A stretch of 52,010 nucleotides of DNA, taken from positions 1 through 52,010 of the forward strand of contig NZ_WOAC01000029.1 of NCBI RefSeq assembly GCF_009749525.1. The letters run 5' to 3'. Under the pieces are notes generated by a model. That model was not told the DNA's origin and did not search any database. It saw only the letters and a program-made list of their open reading frames with translations. Positions 1-9,643 of this stretch are shown piece after piece; the stretch's first letter is position 1; each line of letters opens with the position of its first letter. This DNA comes from Mesorhizobium xinjiangense. GTDB taxonomy: Bacteria; Pseudomonadota; Alphaproteobacteria; Rhizobiales; Rhizobiaceae. Made by a program: the position numbers and the translations under genes.

Positions 1-38
1 GCCAAGGCACCTTTGCTCTCCTCGCAAAGGCCAAGAAG

Positions 39-87
39 TGTTACCCATGTCTCCGGAATGAACTGTCACCCTTCTCTCGGGAAGGAC
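39..87. mobile_element. possible IS21-type terminal repeat remnant
   Basis: Two imperfect direct repeats of about 24 bp lie head to tail: one begins TGTTACCC at 39, the next begins TGTCACCC at 64, and both continue with a CTC(T/C)CGG-like core and end near GGAC/GAAC. From memory, ends of IS21-type elements often carry such tandem TGTTACCCATGTCTCCGG units. No transposase is visible here and a gene starts at 132, so this would be a solo relic. A 7-bp hairpin (CCTTTGC/GCAAAGG, 10-30) lies just outside it. Confidence 0.3.
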
Positions 88-131
88 AAATCGGCCCCTT
101 ATCCGCAGATCAGCATCACGGGATTGAACCC

Positions 132-1388
132 ATGACCGACCATCTTCACCCCGACGAAGCGGCGATCGACCCGGTGAAGCTCGACAGGCTGGCCGAGGTG
201 GCGGTAAAGGTCGGGCTGCGGCTGCAACCGGGCCAGGACCTGATGCTCACCGCGCCGGCCGCCGCCTTGCCGCTCGTGCGCCGGATCGCCCGGCACGCCT
301 ATGAAGCGGGCGCGGGGCTCGTCACGCCGATCCTCTCCGACGAGGAGACCACGCTTTCCCGTTTCCGCTGCGCTGCGGATGCAAGCTTCGACCGGGCGCC
401 GGCCTGGCTCTATGAGGGGATGGCCAAGGCGTTCTCGGCCAACACGGCCCGTCTCGCCATCGGCGGAGACAATCCGATGCTCCTTGCCGGCGAGGATCCG
501 GAGAAGGTTTCGCGCGCCAACAAGGCCAACTCCATTGCCTATGAGCCGGCGCTCGAGAAGATCGCCGGCTTCGACATCAACTGGAACATCGTGGCATATC
601 CCGGCACCGCATGGGCTGAGCTGGTATTCCCCGCCGACGAGACAGGCGCGGCGGTCGCCAAGCTCGCCAATGCCATATTCGCCGCCTCGCGGGTCGACAT
701 GGATGATCCGGTTGCCGCATGGGATGCCCACAACAAGGCGCTGCGCGAAAGAACGCAATGGCTCAATGGCGAGCGCTTCCAGGCCCTCCACTTTCGCGGC
801 CCGGGAACGGATTTGACGGTAGGCTTGGCCGACGGCCATCTGTGGCAGGGCGGCGCCTCGAGCGCCAAGAACGGCATTGTCTGCAATCCCAACATTCCGA
901 CCGAGGAGGTGTTCACGACACCGCACGCGCTGAAGGTGGACGGCCATGTCGCGAGCACCAAGCCGCTTTCCTACCAGGGCACCCTGATCGACCAGATCGC
1001 GGTGCGCTTCGAGGCTGGCCGTATCGTGGAGGCGAACGCCGCGCGTGGCCAGGAGGTTCTGCACAAGGTGCTGGACACCGACGAGGGCGCACGCCGGCTC
1101 GGCGAGGTGGCGCTCGTGCCACATTCGTCGCCGATCTCGAAGAGCGGCATTCTCTACTACAACACGCTTTTCGACGAGAACGCCTCCTGCCACATCGCGC
1201 TCGGCCAGTGCTACGCCAAGTGTTTCGTGGACGGCGACAAGATGACGCCCGGCCAGATCGCCGAACGGGGCGGCAACAAGAGCCTCATCCATATCGACTG
1301 GATGATCGGCTCCGGCGAGATCGACATCGACGGCATCCGATCGGACGGCAGCCGCGTTGCGGTGTTCCGCAAGGGCGAGTGGGCCTGA
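132..1388 (+). CDS. M29 family (thermophilic-type) aminopeptidase
   Basis: Cytoplasmic metallo-aminopeptidase that removes N-terminal residues from peptides, using a two-metal centre. The 418-residue length is normal for the M29 family (AmpS/aminopeptidase T). The family's C-terminal metal-site segments are present: NIPTEEVFTTP (about 254-264) with the ligand glutamate, LGEVALVPHSSPI (about 324-336), LYYNTLFDENASCHIALG (about 342-359) and HIDWMIGSGEIDIDG (about 389-403). The ATG at 132 is used; the N-terminus DPVKLDRLAEVAVKVGLRLQPGQ is a typical family start, and only a weak ribosome site precedes it. It stands alone ahead of a 229-bp gap. Family assignment is firm; physiological substrate is unknown. 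Confidence 0.9.
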   Translation: MTDHLHPDEAAIDPVKLDRLAEVAVKVGLRLQPGQDLMLTAPAAALPLVRRIARHAYEAGAGLVTPILSDEETTLSRFRCAADASFDRAPAWLYEGMAKAFSANTARLAIGGDNPMLLAGEDPEKVSRANKANSIAYEPALEKIAGFDINWNIVAYPGTAWAELVFPADETGAAVAKLANAIFAASRVDMDDPVAAWDAHNKALRERTQWLNGERFQALHFRGPGTDLTVGLADGHLWQGGASSAKNGIVCNPNIPTEEVFTTPHALKVDGHVASTKPLSYQGTLIDQIAVRFEAGRIVEANAARGQEVLHKVLDTDEGARRLGEVALVPHSSPISKSGILYYNTLFDENASCHIALGQCYAKCFVDGDKMTPGQIAERGGNKSLIHIDWMIGSGEIDIDGIRSDGSRVAVFRKGEWA

Positions 1389-1617
1389 GGTCCATCAGCG
1401 CCGGAGATTCGCACGCCTCGCGCATCGAGGCGCATTCGGGCGTTGCCCCGCGAGGACGGAGCCGACGGGACCTTCGTCTCCACAGCTGCCGCATGCGGCA
1501 CAATCTCCCGCATCGCTTGTGCGGGCTGGCGCCGCCGCCCATCTGTGCCAGGATGGCCGGTCTGGAAATCCCGACACGCTGCGGCAGCGGTGACGGGCGA
1601 GAACGAAGGCGCACACT

Positions 1618-2817
1618 GTGGCAGGACAGGATTGCTGCATCGTTGGGGCGGGGCCGGCCGGGCTCATGCTCGGGCTGCTTCTCGCCCGCGCCGGCGTCGA
1701 GACGACCGTGGTCGAAAAACATGTCGATTTCCTGCGCGATTTTCGCGGTGACACGATCCACCCCTCGACCCTCGAAGTGATGAGCGAGCTGGGCTTCCTC
1801 GGCGAATTCCTCGAAATGCCGCACCAGAAGGCGCCGAGCCTGCATGCCGAGATCGCCGGCCGCTCGGCGACGATCGCCGATTTCTCGCGCCTGCCGACGC
1901 GCTGCAAATATATCGTCTTCATGCCGCAATGGGATTTTCTGTCCTTCCTGGCCGGCAAGGCGCGTGCCTTTCCGACCTTCCGCATGGTCATGAATTGCGA
2001 GACGACCGGCCTCGTCGAGGCGGACGGTCGAATTGCCGGCGTGCGGCTGCAGCATGGCGACGGCCGCGAAGAGACGCTTGCCGCCACGCTGACCGTCGGC
2101 GCCGACGGACGCCAATCCGTGGTGCGCCGGGCGGCCGGTCTCGAGGCCGAGGACCTTGGCTCCCCGGTCGACGTCTTGTGGATGCAGCTGTCGCGGGCCA
2201 AGGACGATCCGCAACTGCCGATGAGCCATGCCGGACCGAGCCAGGGCCTGGTCATGATCGATCGGGGCGATTACTGGCAGCTCGGCCATGTCATAGCCAA
2301 GGCCGGTTTCGCCGAGACGAAGGCCGAAGGTCTCGCCGCGCTGCGCGCCCGGCTCGCCGAACGCGCGCCGCTGCCCGCCTGGCGCTTCGACGAGATCACC
2401 ACCTGGGACCAGGTGCATCTCCTGGAAGTGCGGATGGATCGCCTGCGGCAATGGTGGAAACCCGGCGTGCTGTGCATCGGCGACGCCGCCCACGCCATGT
2501 CGCCGATCGGCGGGGTCGGCGTGAATCTGGCCATTCAGGACGCGGTCGCCGCGGCCAATATCCTCGCCGCGCCGCTTGCCGAAGGCCAACTGACGACGGC
2601 GCATTTGCGCGCGGTGCAGGCGCGGCGCAGCTTCCCCACCAGGGCGACGCAGAAGGTGCAGCGCATGATGCGGCGCAAGCGCAAACCCGACGGCGAGGAA
2701 GCGTCGCGATCCCGCCCGCCGGCCTTCCTGCGCGCCATCGCCGGCTCGCGGCTCCTGCCGCATCTGGCCGGACGGCTGATCGGTATCGGCTTTCGGCCCG
2801 AACATGTCAGGACATGA
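1618..2817 (+). CDS. FAD-dependent monooxygenase (UbiH/PHBH-like)
   Basis: Flavoprotein aromatic hydroxylase-type enzyme, 399 residues. The N-terminal Rossmann motif is IVGAGPAGLMLGLLLARAG (about 8-26), followed by an acidic residue ending strand 2 (VVEKH). The second FAD motif, GDAAHAMSPIGGVGVNLAIQD, sits near 288-308, and the DG motif is GADGRQSVVRR (about 161-171). These three motifs define the p-hydroxybenzoate hydroxylase class. The start is a GTG at 1618, and the Rossmann strand begins right after it, so little N-terminus can be missing. A DUF454 gene follows after 6 bp, suggesting co-transcription. Homologues are often annotated only as FAD-dependent oxidoreductase; the substrate cannot be read from the sequence. 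Confidence 0.85.
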   Translation: MAGQDCCIVGAGPAGLMLGLLLARAGVETTVVEKHVDFLRDFRGDTIHPSTLEVMSELGFLGEFLEMPHQKAPSLHAEIAGRSATIADFSRLPTRCKYIVFMPQWDFLSFLAGKARAFPTFRMVMNCETTGLVEADGRIAGVRLQHGDGREETLAATLTVGADGRQSVVRRAAGLEAEDLGSPVDVLWMQLSRAKDDPQLPMSHAGPSQGLVMIDRGDYWQLGHVIAKAGFAETKAEGLAALRARLAERAPLPAWRFDEITTWDQVHLLEVRMDRLRQWWKPGVLCIGDAAHAMSPIGGVGVNLAIQDAVAAANILAAPLAEGQLTTAHLRAVQARRSFPTRATQKVQRMMRRKRKPDGEEASRSRPPAFLRAIAGSRLLPHLAGRLIGIGFRPEHVRT

Positions 2818-2823
2818 GCGGCC

Positions 2824-3180
2824 ATGATGCGGGCCGTCTTCCTCGCCCTCGGCCTCGTATTCGTTGGGCTCGGCTTCGTCGGCGCCTTCCTGCCGGTGCT
2901 GCCGACGACACCGTTTCTCATCCTGGCGGCGGCCTGCTTTGCGCGTTCCTCGCAACGGCTGGAAAGCTGGCTGCTCGAGCACCGGCGATTTGGACCGGTC
3001 CTGCGTGAATGGCGGCTGCGCGGTGCCATCCCTCGCAAGGCGAAACTGATGGCGCTCGCCGGCACCAGTTTCGGATTTGCCTGGTTCATGCTTGGAACCA
3101 GCCCCGGCCCGGCCGCCGCGATCCCTGTCGGCCTCCTGATGCTGGGCGGGCTGGCCTATGTCTTTTCCAGACCGTCATAG
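2824..3180 (+). CDS. YbaN family (DUF454) inner membrane protein
   Basis: Small membrane protein of 118 residues. The N-terminal hydrophobic stretch (about 1-35, including FVGAFLPVLPTTPFLILAAA) carries the PTTPF signature of DUF454/YbaN. The central soluble part, with CFARSS and a WLLEHRRFGPVLREW segment, is equally typical, and it ends with two more hydrophobic segments (about 79-115). Function of the family is not known. It lies 6 bp after the monooxygenase gene and converges with the acyltransferase gene whose stop is 24 bp away. ATG codons at 2824 and 2827 are both possible. Confidence 0.85.
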   Translation: MMRAVFLALGLVFVGLGFVGAFLPVLPTTPFLILAAACFARSSQRLESWLLEHRRFGPVLREWRLRGAIPRKAKLMALAGTSFGFAWFMLGTSPGPAAAIPVGLLMLGGLAYVFSRPS

Positions 3181-3204
3181 GGCCTGTGGAGGGTCGCAGC
3201 AGCG

Positions 3205-4344
3205 TCATCCGGCCTGCTGCAGCGCCGGGCGGCTTTTCCACGGCGGCACGGTGTGGCCGGCGTTGAAGAAAAAGAGCAGCACGTTGGACGACCTGATCAG
3301 CTGAAGCCCGATGACGGCGGCGACGACCGCCAGAACCGGCAGGGTGAAGAAGGTGATGGGGAAGAGGTCCGAGCCGTAATTGCCGAAAAAGCGGCGGAAG
3401 ACGATGCCGGCGAAATTGAACAAGATCGCGTGGCTGCAGAACAGGACGAAGACATCGGGCTCGAGCCTGTAGAACAGCGGCGCGCTGCCCGTGCCGCGAA
3501 TGATTGCCGTCAGCCGCCAGAAACCCGCCGCCATGGTGATGCGCAGGAGCGTGTCGAGCCCCAGCCGCAGCGTCTCCATCCCGGCAAGCGAGATGCGCTC
3601 GATGCGGATGGTGAGGAAGACCGCCACCATGACGCAAAGCCCGATTGTCAGCAGCGCACTGACGCGATCCATGCGCGCTTCCTGCCACCCGCCGATGCGC
3701 AGTTGCATGCCGGCGGCGAAGAACAGCAGGAGCTGCGGCCTTTCCATGATGTGCCAGTCCTGGCCGAAGACGGCAAAGGCAAGCAGCGCGGCCCATGCGA
3801 CCAGCGGCAGCCGGCGCAGGCCGAAATAGAGAGCCGGGGCGGCAAGGCAGCACACGAACAGATCACGCAGGAACCACAAGGGCACGACGAGCGGCCATTC
3901 GGTCACGCCGAACAGGGCGTTGACGATGCCCATGACGTCGGGCCGCGGCAGGTCGCGCACATTGCCGCTCAGGGCCGCATAGGCAAGAAGCAGCACGAGC
4001 ATGGCGAGGTTCCACGACACGAGCGGCACGATCAGCGTCTTCACCTTCGAGACGATAAGCCGCCGCGTGCCGGTCTTCAGGAGACTGGAGACGATGAAAT
4101 AGCCGGACACGATGCTCAAGAGCGAAACCGAACTCAGCCCGATCATGCGCGTCAGGATGAAATAGACGATATCGAAGGCGCCGGCGTCGCGGGCATACAC
4201 GTTCTCCGCGATACCCGCCTGCACGTGGACGAAGGTCATGAAGAAGATGCACAGCACCCGCGCGATCTTCACGCGTTCGGAAACGGCTTGCGAAACGGGC
4301 GCAACGCGGCCGCCGGCTGCCTCTGTCTGATGTGTCAATGTCAA
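3205..4344 (-). CDS. ExoH-like acyltransferase 3 membrane protein
   Basis: Multi-pass membrane acyltransferase (acyltransferase 3 family), about 379 residues with roughly ten hydrophobic segments. It begins SERVKIARVLCIFFMTFVHV, with the family's buried histidine in that first segment, and contains VPLWFLRDLFVCC. This resembles rhizobial ExoH, which succinylates succinoglycan; ExoH is otherwise missing from this exo cluster, so a displaced exoH is likely. The start is uncertain: a TTG at 4344 follows GGAGG, another TTG lies two codons later, and a GTG at 4272 is also possible; the open frame extends further upstream without a convincing start. Divergent from the phosphatase gene at 4464. ExoH rather than another acyltransferase is an inference. 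Confidence 0.7.
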   Translation of the reverse strand: MTLTHQTEAAGGRVAPVSQAVSERVKIARVLCIFFMTFVHVQAGIAENVYARDAGAFDIVYFILTRMIGLSSVSLLSIVSGYFIVSSLLKTGTRRLIVSKVKTLIVPLVSWNLAMLVLLLAYAALSGNVRDLPRPDVMGIVNALFGVTEWPLVVPLWFLRDLFVCCLAAPALYFGLRRLPLVAWAALLAFAVFGQDWHIMERPQLLLFFAAGMQLRIGGWQEARMDRVSALLTIGLCVMVAVFLTIRIERISLAGMETLRLGLDTLLRITMAAGFWRLTAIIRGTGSAPLFYRLEPDVFVLFCSHAILFNFAGIVFRRFFGNYGSDLFPITFFTLPVLAVVAAVIGLQLIRSSNVLLFFFNAGHTVPPWKSRPALQQAG

Positions 4345-4463
4345 GCTGGCCTCCGCATCGCTTCCTCTCGCCGGCGTGCCCGACAAGCCGTCGGTCCGGC
4401 CTGGCGGCGCCGCCGCACGATTGCCTCTTGCTTTGCCGGACAAACACGTGAGAACACCGCCAG

Positions 4464-5264
4464 GTGAACGCGAAACGATTTGATCCCGCCAAGACCCTCC
4501 GGCGTCTCCTCGGACGAGGCGGCCGGACTGCACGCCCCCGACGCCCACGGCTGCGCCTCGACACGAGCAGCAGCGCCGTCTACGCCGTCGGCGACGTGCA
4601 TGGCTGTCTGGACGAATTGCTGGCGCTGGAACGCCTGATCGGCACCGATGCCGAACAATTGCCGCCGTGTCCCAGGCTGATCGTCATGCTGGGCGATTAT
4701 GTCGATCGCGGCCCGGCCTCCGCGCAGGTCCTCGACCATCTGACGGAACCGCCGCCGTTGGGCTTCGAACGCGTCTGCCTGGCCGGCAATCACGATCTGA
4801 TGATGCTCGACTTCCTGGAAGGGCGGTGTGAATTGTCGGCGTGGCTGGCCATGGGCGGCGAAGCAACGCTCGCCTCCTACGGGATCGATGTCTCCGGGCT
4901 GGGGCGGGCCAGATTCCGCCGGCAGGTGGAAGACGCCGTCAGGCAATCCATTCCCGCCGCGCATCTGGCCTTCCTGCGTGGTCTGCCGGTGCTGCTGGAA
5001 TCCCCGAAGTTTCTTTTCGTCCATGCCGGCATCCGCCCGGGCCTGCCGCTTGCCGGACAGTCCGACAACGATCTCGTGACCATTCGTTCCGCCTTTTTCG
5101 ATCACGCGGCCCTGCTCGAGCGTTATGTCGTGCATGGCCACACGCCCGTTGCCCGGCCGACGCTCGAAGGCAGACGGCTCAACCTCGATACGGCAGCCTT
5201 TTCGACGGGCCGGCTGACCTGTGCCCGGCTGTGGAACAAGAAAGCGCGTTTCATCACCACCTGA
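4464..5264 (+). CDS. PPP-family metallophosphoesterase
   Basis: Metal-dependent phosphatase of the serine/threonine PPP or bis(5'-nucleosyl)-tetraphosphatase (ApaH-like) type, 266 residues. The full set of metal-site motifs is visible in order: GDVHG (about 43-47), GDYVDRG (77-83), GNHD (108-111), HAGIRPG (about 187-193) and HGHTP (about 223-227). The start is taken as GTG at 4464; about 30 basic residues precede the catalytic domain, so a later start is possible. It is divergent from the ExoH-like gene and its stop is 15 bp from the exoP stop, with which it converges. Similar phosphatases occur next to rhizobial polysaccharide genes, but a role there is only a guess. Confidence 0.88.
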   Translation: MNAKRFDPAKTLRRLLGRGGRTARPRRPRLRLDTSSSAVYAVGDVHGCLDELLALERLIGTDAEQLPPCPRLIVMLGDYVDRGPASAQVLDHLTEPPPLGFERVCLAGNHDLMMLDFLEGRCELSAWLAMGGEATLASYGIDVSGLGRARFRRQVEDAVRQSIPAAHLAFLRGLPVLLESPKFLFVHAGIRPGLPLAGQSDNDLVTIRSAFFDHAALLERYVVHGHTPVARPTLEGRRLNLDTAAFSTGRLTCARLWNKKARFITT

Positions 5265-5279
5265 CGCCCCTCGCACCCG

Positions 5280-7592
5280 TCAGCCCTTGGCGTTGAGATC
5301 GACCGTCTCCGTGTAGTAGCCGGAGTAGCGATCCAGATATTGCTCGAAACCGCCCGGCACGCCGTAGCGCGTAAGCTTCTTCATGTCGGTCTTGTTGAGC
5401 ATGACCCCCAGCAGTTTGGCCGCGATCTGCGGCTCGTCCTGCAGGGAGGAGCGCACGAGGGCGCGCGGCGTCTGCCCCCATTCGGCGACCAGCACGAAGC
5501 CATCGGCCAGCGGGGCGAATGCCTTGGCGTCGATCACCGGCGCGAGCGGTGGAAGATCGACCACCACGTAATGGAAGGAATTGCGCGCATCCTCCAGCAG
5601 GTCGCGCATGCCGGAACCCGATATCAGCTCGCTCGTATGCGACAGGCGCCTGCGCGACGCCGCCGGCAGGATCGCCAGCCGCGTCTTGCGATCGACCTTG
5701 ACCAGGCTTTGCCAGCGCTGCTCGCCCAGGACCGCGTCGACGAGACCCGTTTCGGCCGTCAGGGCATAGGCCCGGCTCAATCCCGGATTGCGCAGATCGC
5801 CGTCGACCAGCAGCGTGCGCGCGCCGCTGGCCGCAAGCAGCCCGGCGAAATTGGCCGCGACCGTCGTCTTGCCCTCATGCGGCAGCACCGACGCAAACGC
5901 GATGACCTTGCACGGCTGATTGTGCAGCACGACGTCCGCGGCCAGCTTGGCATTGCGCAAAGTCTCGGCGAAGGACGAGCCCGGCGCATTGACCGCCACC
6001 TGCAACAGCCAAGGCGCCGGCAGCCCCTGCGCGGCGTCGGCCGGTGCGGCGGCGCGCCGGGTGACATCCGGCGCATTCGGGACGAGCGGCAGATGGCCGA
6101 GAAAATTCGCGTCGAGCGCCGAGCGGACGTCCTCGGCGGTGCGGAAGAAGCGTTCCCGGAACTCCTGGAGCGCGGCGACACCGGCCCCGGCAAACAGCCC
6201 CAGAACGAGCGAGAAGGCCAGGCTGAGCGATTTGCGCGGGCTCGACGGCACCGTCGGATTTGTCGCGGCCGAGATCACGCGCGCCTTGGCGATGGGGAAT
6301 GTGCGCTGCTGGGAGGTTTCCTCGTAGCGGGCAAGAAAGTTCTGATAGAGCGTGGCGAGGGCCGTCGCCTTCTGCTCCAATTCGCGCAACTTGACCAGCG
6401 CCTGACCGTCCTCGGAGGAGTCTCCGGCCATTTCGCCGAGGCTCGCCGCGAGCGACTGCTCGCGGGCCCTGGCGACCTCGTACTCGTTGCGGTAGCTCTC
6501 GGTGAGACGGCTGAGTTCCTGGTAGATCTGCTTCGTCAGCTCCTGCTGCTCGCGCCGCAGGCTCACGGCCTGAGGGTGATCGGCGTCGAACCGGTCGACG
6601 ATGTCCTGCTCGCGCTTGGTGACGGCGAGATAGCGCTCCTTCATGTTGGCAAGCGCAGCGCTGTTGGCGCGGTCGGCGGGAATGGTGGCGTTCTCGACCG
6701 CGTTTTCGGGACCGCTGTCGATGATCGATTTGTACTGTTCGTAGCGCGCCCGGGCATTCGCCGTTTCGGCCCGCGCCAGAACAAGCTGGCTGTTGAGATC
6801 GGACAGCTGCTGCTCGCTCAACAATTCGCCGCGTGCGGCGGTCAATCCGTGCTCGGCGCGAAAACGCTCGACCTCGAGCGCCGCCGCCTGGGAGCTCTCC
6901 TGCAGATGGTCGAGCCGCCCCTGCATCCAGACCGTGGCGCGCTCGGTGGCGTCGAAGTTCGCCTCGAGCTGGTCGGAAAGATAGGCATCGGCATAGGCCC
7001 GCGTGATGGAGCCGGCCAGTACCGGGTCGTTGGATGAGAAAGCGAGATTGATGACGAAGCTGCGGCCGACACGCTCGACATGAAGCGCATTCTGCAAGAG
7101 AGCAACGGCGCGGCCCTTATCGGCCGCCTGCTGCTGCTCCGCCGTCAGCTCCCGATCGGCGCTGACAAGCCCGAGCAGCGATTTGACCTGATCCTTCGCC
7201 CAGGCAAGCGGAGCCTGTGGCGGGTTGAGAAAGGCCTCGTTTTCGTCCAGTCCCTCGGCGTCGACGACCACGCTAGCCAGGCGGGCCGATTTCAGGATCT
7301 CGACCTCGCTCAGGATCATCGAGTCGGCCTGCAGGCGCGAGGCCATTGTTTCGTCGTCCTGCGCCAGCTTGGCGAGATTTTCGTCGATCAGGATACGTGT
7401 CGCCGCCGTGTAGATCGGCGGCGTGAAGAGGAGATAGGTCACGCCCAGGGCCATGCCCAGAACAGCCCCCAGGGCGACCAGCTTCCATTGCCGCCGGACG
7501 ATCGCAAACAACCGGTCCAGGTCAATGAATTGGTCGGCCTCTTCCGGCGCGGACGATATCGTGCTGTTCAAAGGGATCGTTCTCTGGTGCAT
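5280..7592 (-). CDS. exoP: ExoP: polysaccharide co-polymerase with BY-kinase domain
   Basis: Inner-membrane protein that sets chain length and drives export of the exopolysaccharide, 770 residues from the ATG at 7592. The N-terminal Wzz part has one membrane segment near 39-56, a long periplasmic coiled coil, and a second membrane segment SLSLAFSLVLGLFAGAGVA. The cytoplasmic tyrosine-kinase part has a Walker A-like PHEGKTT (about 571-577), Walker A' LLVDGDLRNP (about 594-603) and Walker B VVVDLPP (about 677-683). Five tyrosines sit in the last 30 residues (RYG, QYL, RYSGYY), the usual autophosphorylation cluster. It is the last gene of the exoN-exoP-oriented block, as in Sinorhizobium. An upstream in-frame extension has no good start. 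Confidence 0.92.
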   Translation of the reverse strand: MHQRTIPLNSTISSAPEEADQFIDLDRLFAIVRRQWKLVALGAVLGMALGVTYLLFTPPIYTAATRILIDENLAKLAQDDETMASRLQADSMILSEVEILKSARLASVVVDAEGLDENEAFLNPPQAPLAWAKDQVKSLLGLVSADRELTAEQQQAADKGRAVALLQNALHVERVGRSFVINLAFSSNDPVLAGSITRAYADAYLSDQLEANFDATERATVWMQGRLDHLQESSQAAALEVERFRAEHGLTAARGELLSEQQLSDLNSQLVLARAETANARARYEQYKSIIDSGPENAVENATIPADRANSAALANMKERYLAVTKREQDIVDRFDADHPQAVSLRREQQELTKQIYQELSRLTESYRNEYEVARAREQSLAASLGEMAGDSSEDGQALVKLRELEQKATALATLYQNFLARYEETSQQRTFPIAKARVISAATNPTVPSSPRKSLSLAFSLVLGLFAGAGVAALQEFRERFFRTAEDVRSALDANFLGHLPLVPNAPDVTRRAAAPADAAQGLPAPWLLQVAVNAPGSSFAETLRNAKLAADVVLHNQPCKVIAFASVLPHEGKTTVAANFAGLLAASGARTLLVDGDLRNPGLSRAYALTAETGLVDAVLGEQRWQSLVKVDRKTRLAILPAASRRRLSHTSELISGSGMRDLLEDARNSFHYVVVDLPPLAPVIDAKAFAPLADGFVLVAEWGQTPRALVRSSLQDEPQIAAKLLGVMLNKTDMKKLTRYGVPGGFEQYLDRYSGYYTETVDLNAKG

Positions 7593-7734
7593 GTCAGCGT
7601 CGGCGCGGGGCGCCCATTTCCTCTCGATGCATTGTGTCTTCCCTTCCGCCAGCGGCAGGGTTGCGATGCGGGCCGGCAAAGCCGCATCGCGGGCCCCGCA
7701 TTCTTACGGGGTCTGCGGCGGCGCTGCCGCTGTC

Positions 7735-8631
7735 TCAGGCGGCTTTCCCGCGACGCTGATGCGCCGCGACCATCTGCTCGATCGGCTCGAATACCCGCCC
7801 GTTGATGTCGTCACGGGCCAGCGCGAAGGCGACATTGGCCTCGATGAAGCCTTCCTTGGAGCCGCAGTCGAACATGCGCCCGTCGAACGGTGCGGCGAAG
7901 AAGTCCTGCGTGGACGACAGGCCGACCATGGCGTCGGTCAGCTGGATCTCGTTGCCGGCGCCGCGCTTCTGCGTGCTGAGAACGTCGAAGATCTCCGGCT
8001 GCAGCACGTAGCGGCCGTTGATGTAGTAGTTCGAGGGCGCGGCGGCGGGAGCGGGCTTCTCGACCATTTCGGTGACGGAAAAACCGCCGCCGACGGCGTT
8101 GCCCTTGCCGACGATGCCGTATTTGTGCGTCTCGGCGGGGTCGCACTGCTCCACCGAGATGACATTGCCGCCCGACTGCTCGTAGAGCTCGACGGCCCCG
8201 GCCAGGCAGCCACGGTCGCCGAAGGACACCATGTCGGGCAACAAGAGCGCAAAGGGCTCGTCGCCGATGATATCGCGCGCACACCAGACCGCGTGACCAA
8301 GGCCGTTCGGCGCCTGCTGGCGGGTGAAGCTGATCGTGCCGGGGCGCGGCTGCATGGTCTGCAGCTTGGCAAGCTGCTCGACCTTGCCGGACTGGCTGAG
8401 CGTGTCGAACAGTTCGGGCTGGATGTCGAAATAGTCCTCGATCACATGCTTGTTGCGCCCAGTCACGAAGACGATGTGCTCGACGCCCGCTTCGAGCGCT
8501 TCGTCCACCGCATATTGCACCACCGGACGATCGACGATCGTCAGCATCTCCTTCGGCACCGCCTTGGTGGCGGGCAGAAATCGCGTGCCGAGACCGGCAA
8601 CCGGTATCACCGCTTTTCGAATTCGCTTCAT
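7735..8631 (-). CDS. exoN: ExoN: UTP-glucose-1-phosphate uridylyltransferase
   Basis: Makes UDP-glucose from UTP and glucose-1-phosphate, the donor for most sugars of succinoglycan. 298 residues, normal for GalU/ExoN. The nucleotide-binding signature [18 protein letters not shown] lies at about 12-29, and [10 protein letters not shown] followed by the [11 protein letters not shown] segment matches the sugar-binding half. Start is the ATG at 8631, where the protein begins [13 protein letters not shown] as in the family; the frame continues upstream without family similarity. It lies between exoP and exoO on the same strand, which is why exoN is preferred over a housekeeping galU. Confidence 0.92.
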   Translation of the reverse strand: MKRIRKAVIPVAGLGTRFLPATKAVPKEMLTIVDRPVVQYAVDEALEAGVEHIVFVTGRNKHVIEDYFDIQPELFDTLSQSGKVEQLAKLQTMQPRPGTISFTRQQAPNGLGHAVWCARDIIGDEPFALLLPDMVSFGDRGCLAGAVELYEQSGGNVISVEQCDPAETHKYGIVGKGNAVGGGFSVTEMVEKPAPAAAPSNYYINGRYVLQPEIFDVLSTQKRGAGNEIQLTDAMVGLSSTQDFFAAPFDGRMFDCGSKEGFIEANVAFALARDDINGRVFEPIEQMVAAHQRRGKAA

Positions 8632-8692
8632 CGGTTTCCCTCTTGTTGACGCCTGTGGTCCCGCCCAAAAGACGTGTGTTTGTGGCCTGCCT

Positions 8693-9643
8693 TCAGCCGT
8701 GGCGGATGGCTGGCGGCGTAAATCCGAGCCGGCGCAACCTGGCGCCGATCGGCATGCGAAGATGGATAAGCGCGGCCGGGCGGCGCGCGGCGGCCGCCAG
8801 CGCGCGCAACGGTTGGCCGGCCTTGAGATGCTGCACCAGTGCCAGGAAGGCGGCGGCTTCGCGCAGGCTGCGGCGGCGCTCGGCAAAGGCGGCGCGCGCT
8901 TGCTTGTCGAGCCGGAAGCGGCGCAGAAAGGCGGCGTCGCCCGCCATCATCGCCTCGACATGATGCGGCCGGAGAACGCGCGAGATCGAGCCGGCGCGCA
9001 CATGGTAGACATATCCGGACGCCGGCTCGACAACGCAGCGTGCGCCCGCGGCAAGGGCCGAGGCCAGGAAGATGAAATCCTCTCCGATGCGCAGGCTCTC
9101 GTCGTAGCGGATCGCGTGCCGCTCGATGAAGGCGCGCTCGAATACCGGCTTCATGTAGCCGTAATTGAAGGTCGAGCGGAAAACCATGTTGGAGCGGGCA
9201 TAATCGGCCAGGCAGATCTCGCGAACCGCCTGCAGCCGGGCCTCGTCGAACATCGTCGTCGTCGCGCCGGCCGCATCGTCGACCACCTCCAGATTGTCGA
9301 CGACGATCTCGGCATTCGCTTCTTCGGCGCGCTCGATGAGACGCGCCATGCGCTCCGGATTGACCGTATCGTCGGCGTCGAGAACGGCCAGCCACCGTCC
9401 GCCGGCCACGGAAAGCGCGGCATTGCGCGCGCCGCCCGGGCCAGCATTCGCCGGCAAGCGCACCAGTTTCACGCCCCGATCGGCATAGGATGCGGCAATT
9501 GCGGCGGTGCGGTCGGACGAGACATCGTCGGCCACGATCACCTCGACCGTGACGCCGCGCTGGGCCAGCGCGCTGTCGATGGCACGGGCGAGCGTCGCCT
9601 CGGCGTTGTAGGCCGCTATGATGAAGCTGACATCAGGCTGCAT
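8693..9643 (-). CDS. exoO: ExoO-type family 2 glycosyltransferase
   Basis: Cytoplasmic GT-A glycosyltransferase of 316 residues, expected to add a glucose to the lipid-linked succinoglycan repeat unit. It starts [19 protein letters not shown]; the nucleotide-sugar motifs are [10 protein letters not shown] (about 35-44) and the DXD-like VLDADDT (about 86-92). An EDF triplet (GEDFIF, about 187-192) matches the acidic catalytic region of GT2 enzymes. Start codon at 9643 overlaps the end of exoM by 11 bp, so the two are translationally linked. The symbol rests on position in the exoP-N-O-M-A-L-K order plus similarity remembered for ExoO; the exact sugar linkage is inferred. Confidence 0.82.
   Translation of the reverse strand: MQPDVSFIIAAYNAEATLARAIDSALAQRGVTVEVIVADDVSSDRTAAIAASYADRGVKLVRLPANAGPGGARNAALSVAGGRWLAVLDADDTVNPERMARLIERAEEANAEIVVDNLEVVDDAAGATTTMFDEARLQAVREICLADYARSNMVFRSTFNYGYMKPVFERAFIERHAIRYDESLRIGEDFIFLASALAAGARCVVEPASGYVYHVRAGSISRVLRPHHVEAMMAGDAAFLRRFRLDKQARAAFAERRRSLREAAAFLALVQHLKAGQPLRALAAAARRPAALIHLRMPIGARLRRLGFTPPAIRHG

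Noticed and set aside
5340-7037. 565-codon plus-strand frame
   Set aside because: Antisense shadow of exoP; no recognisable motif.
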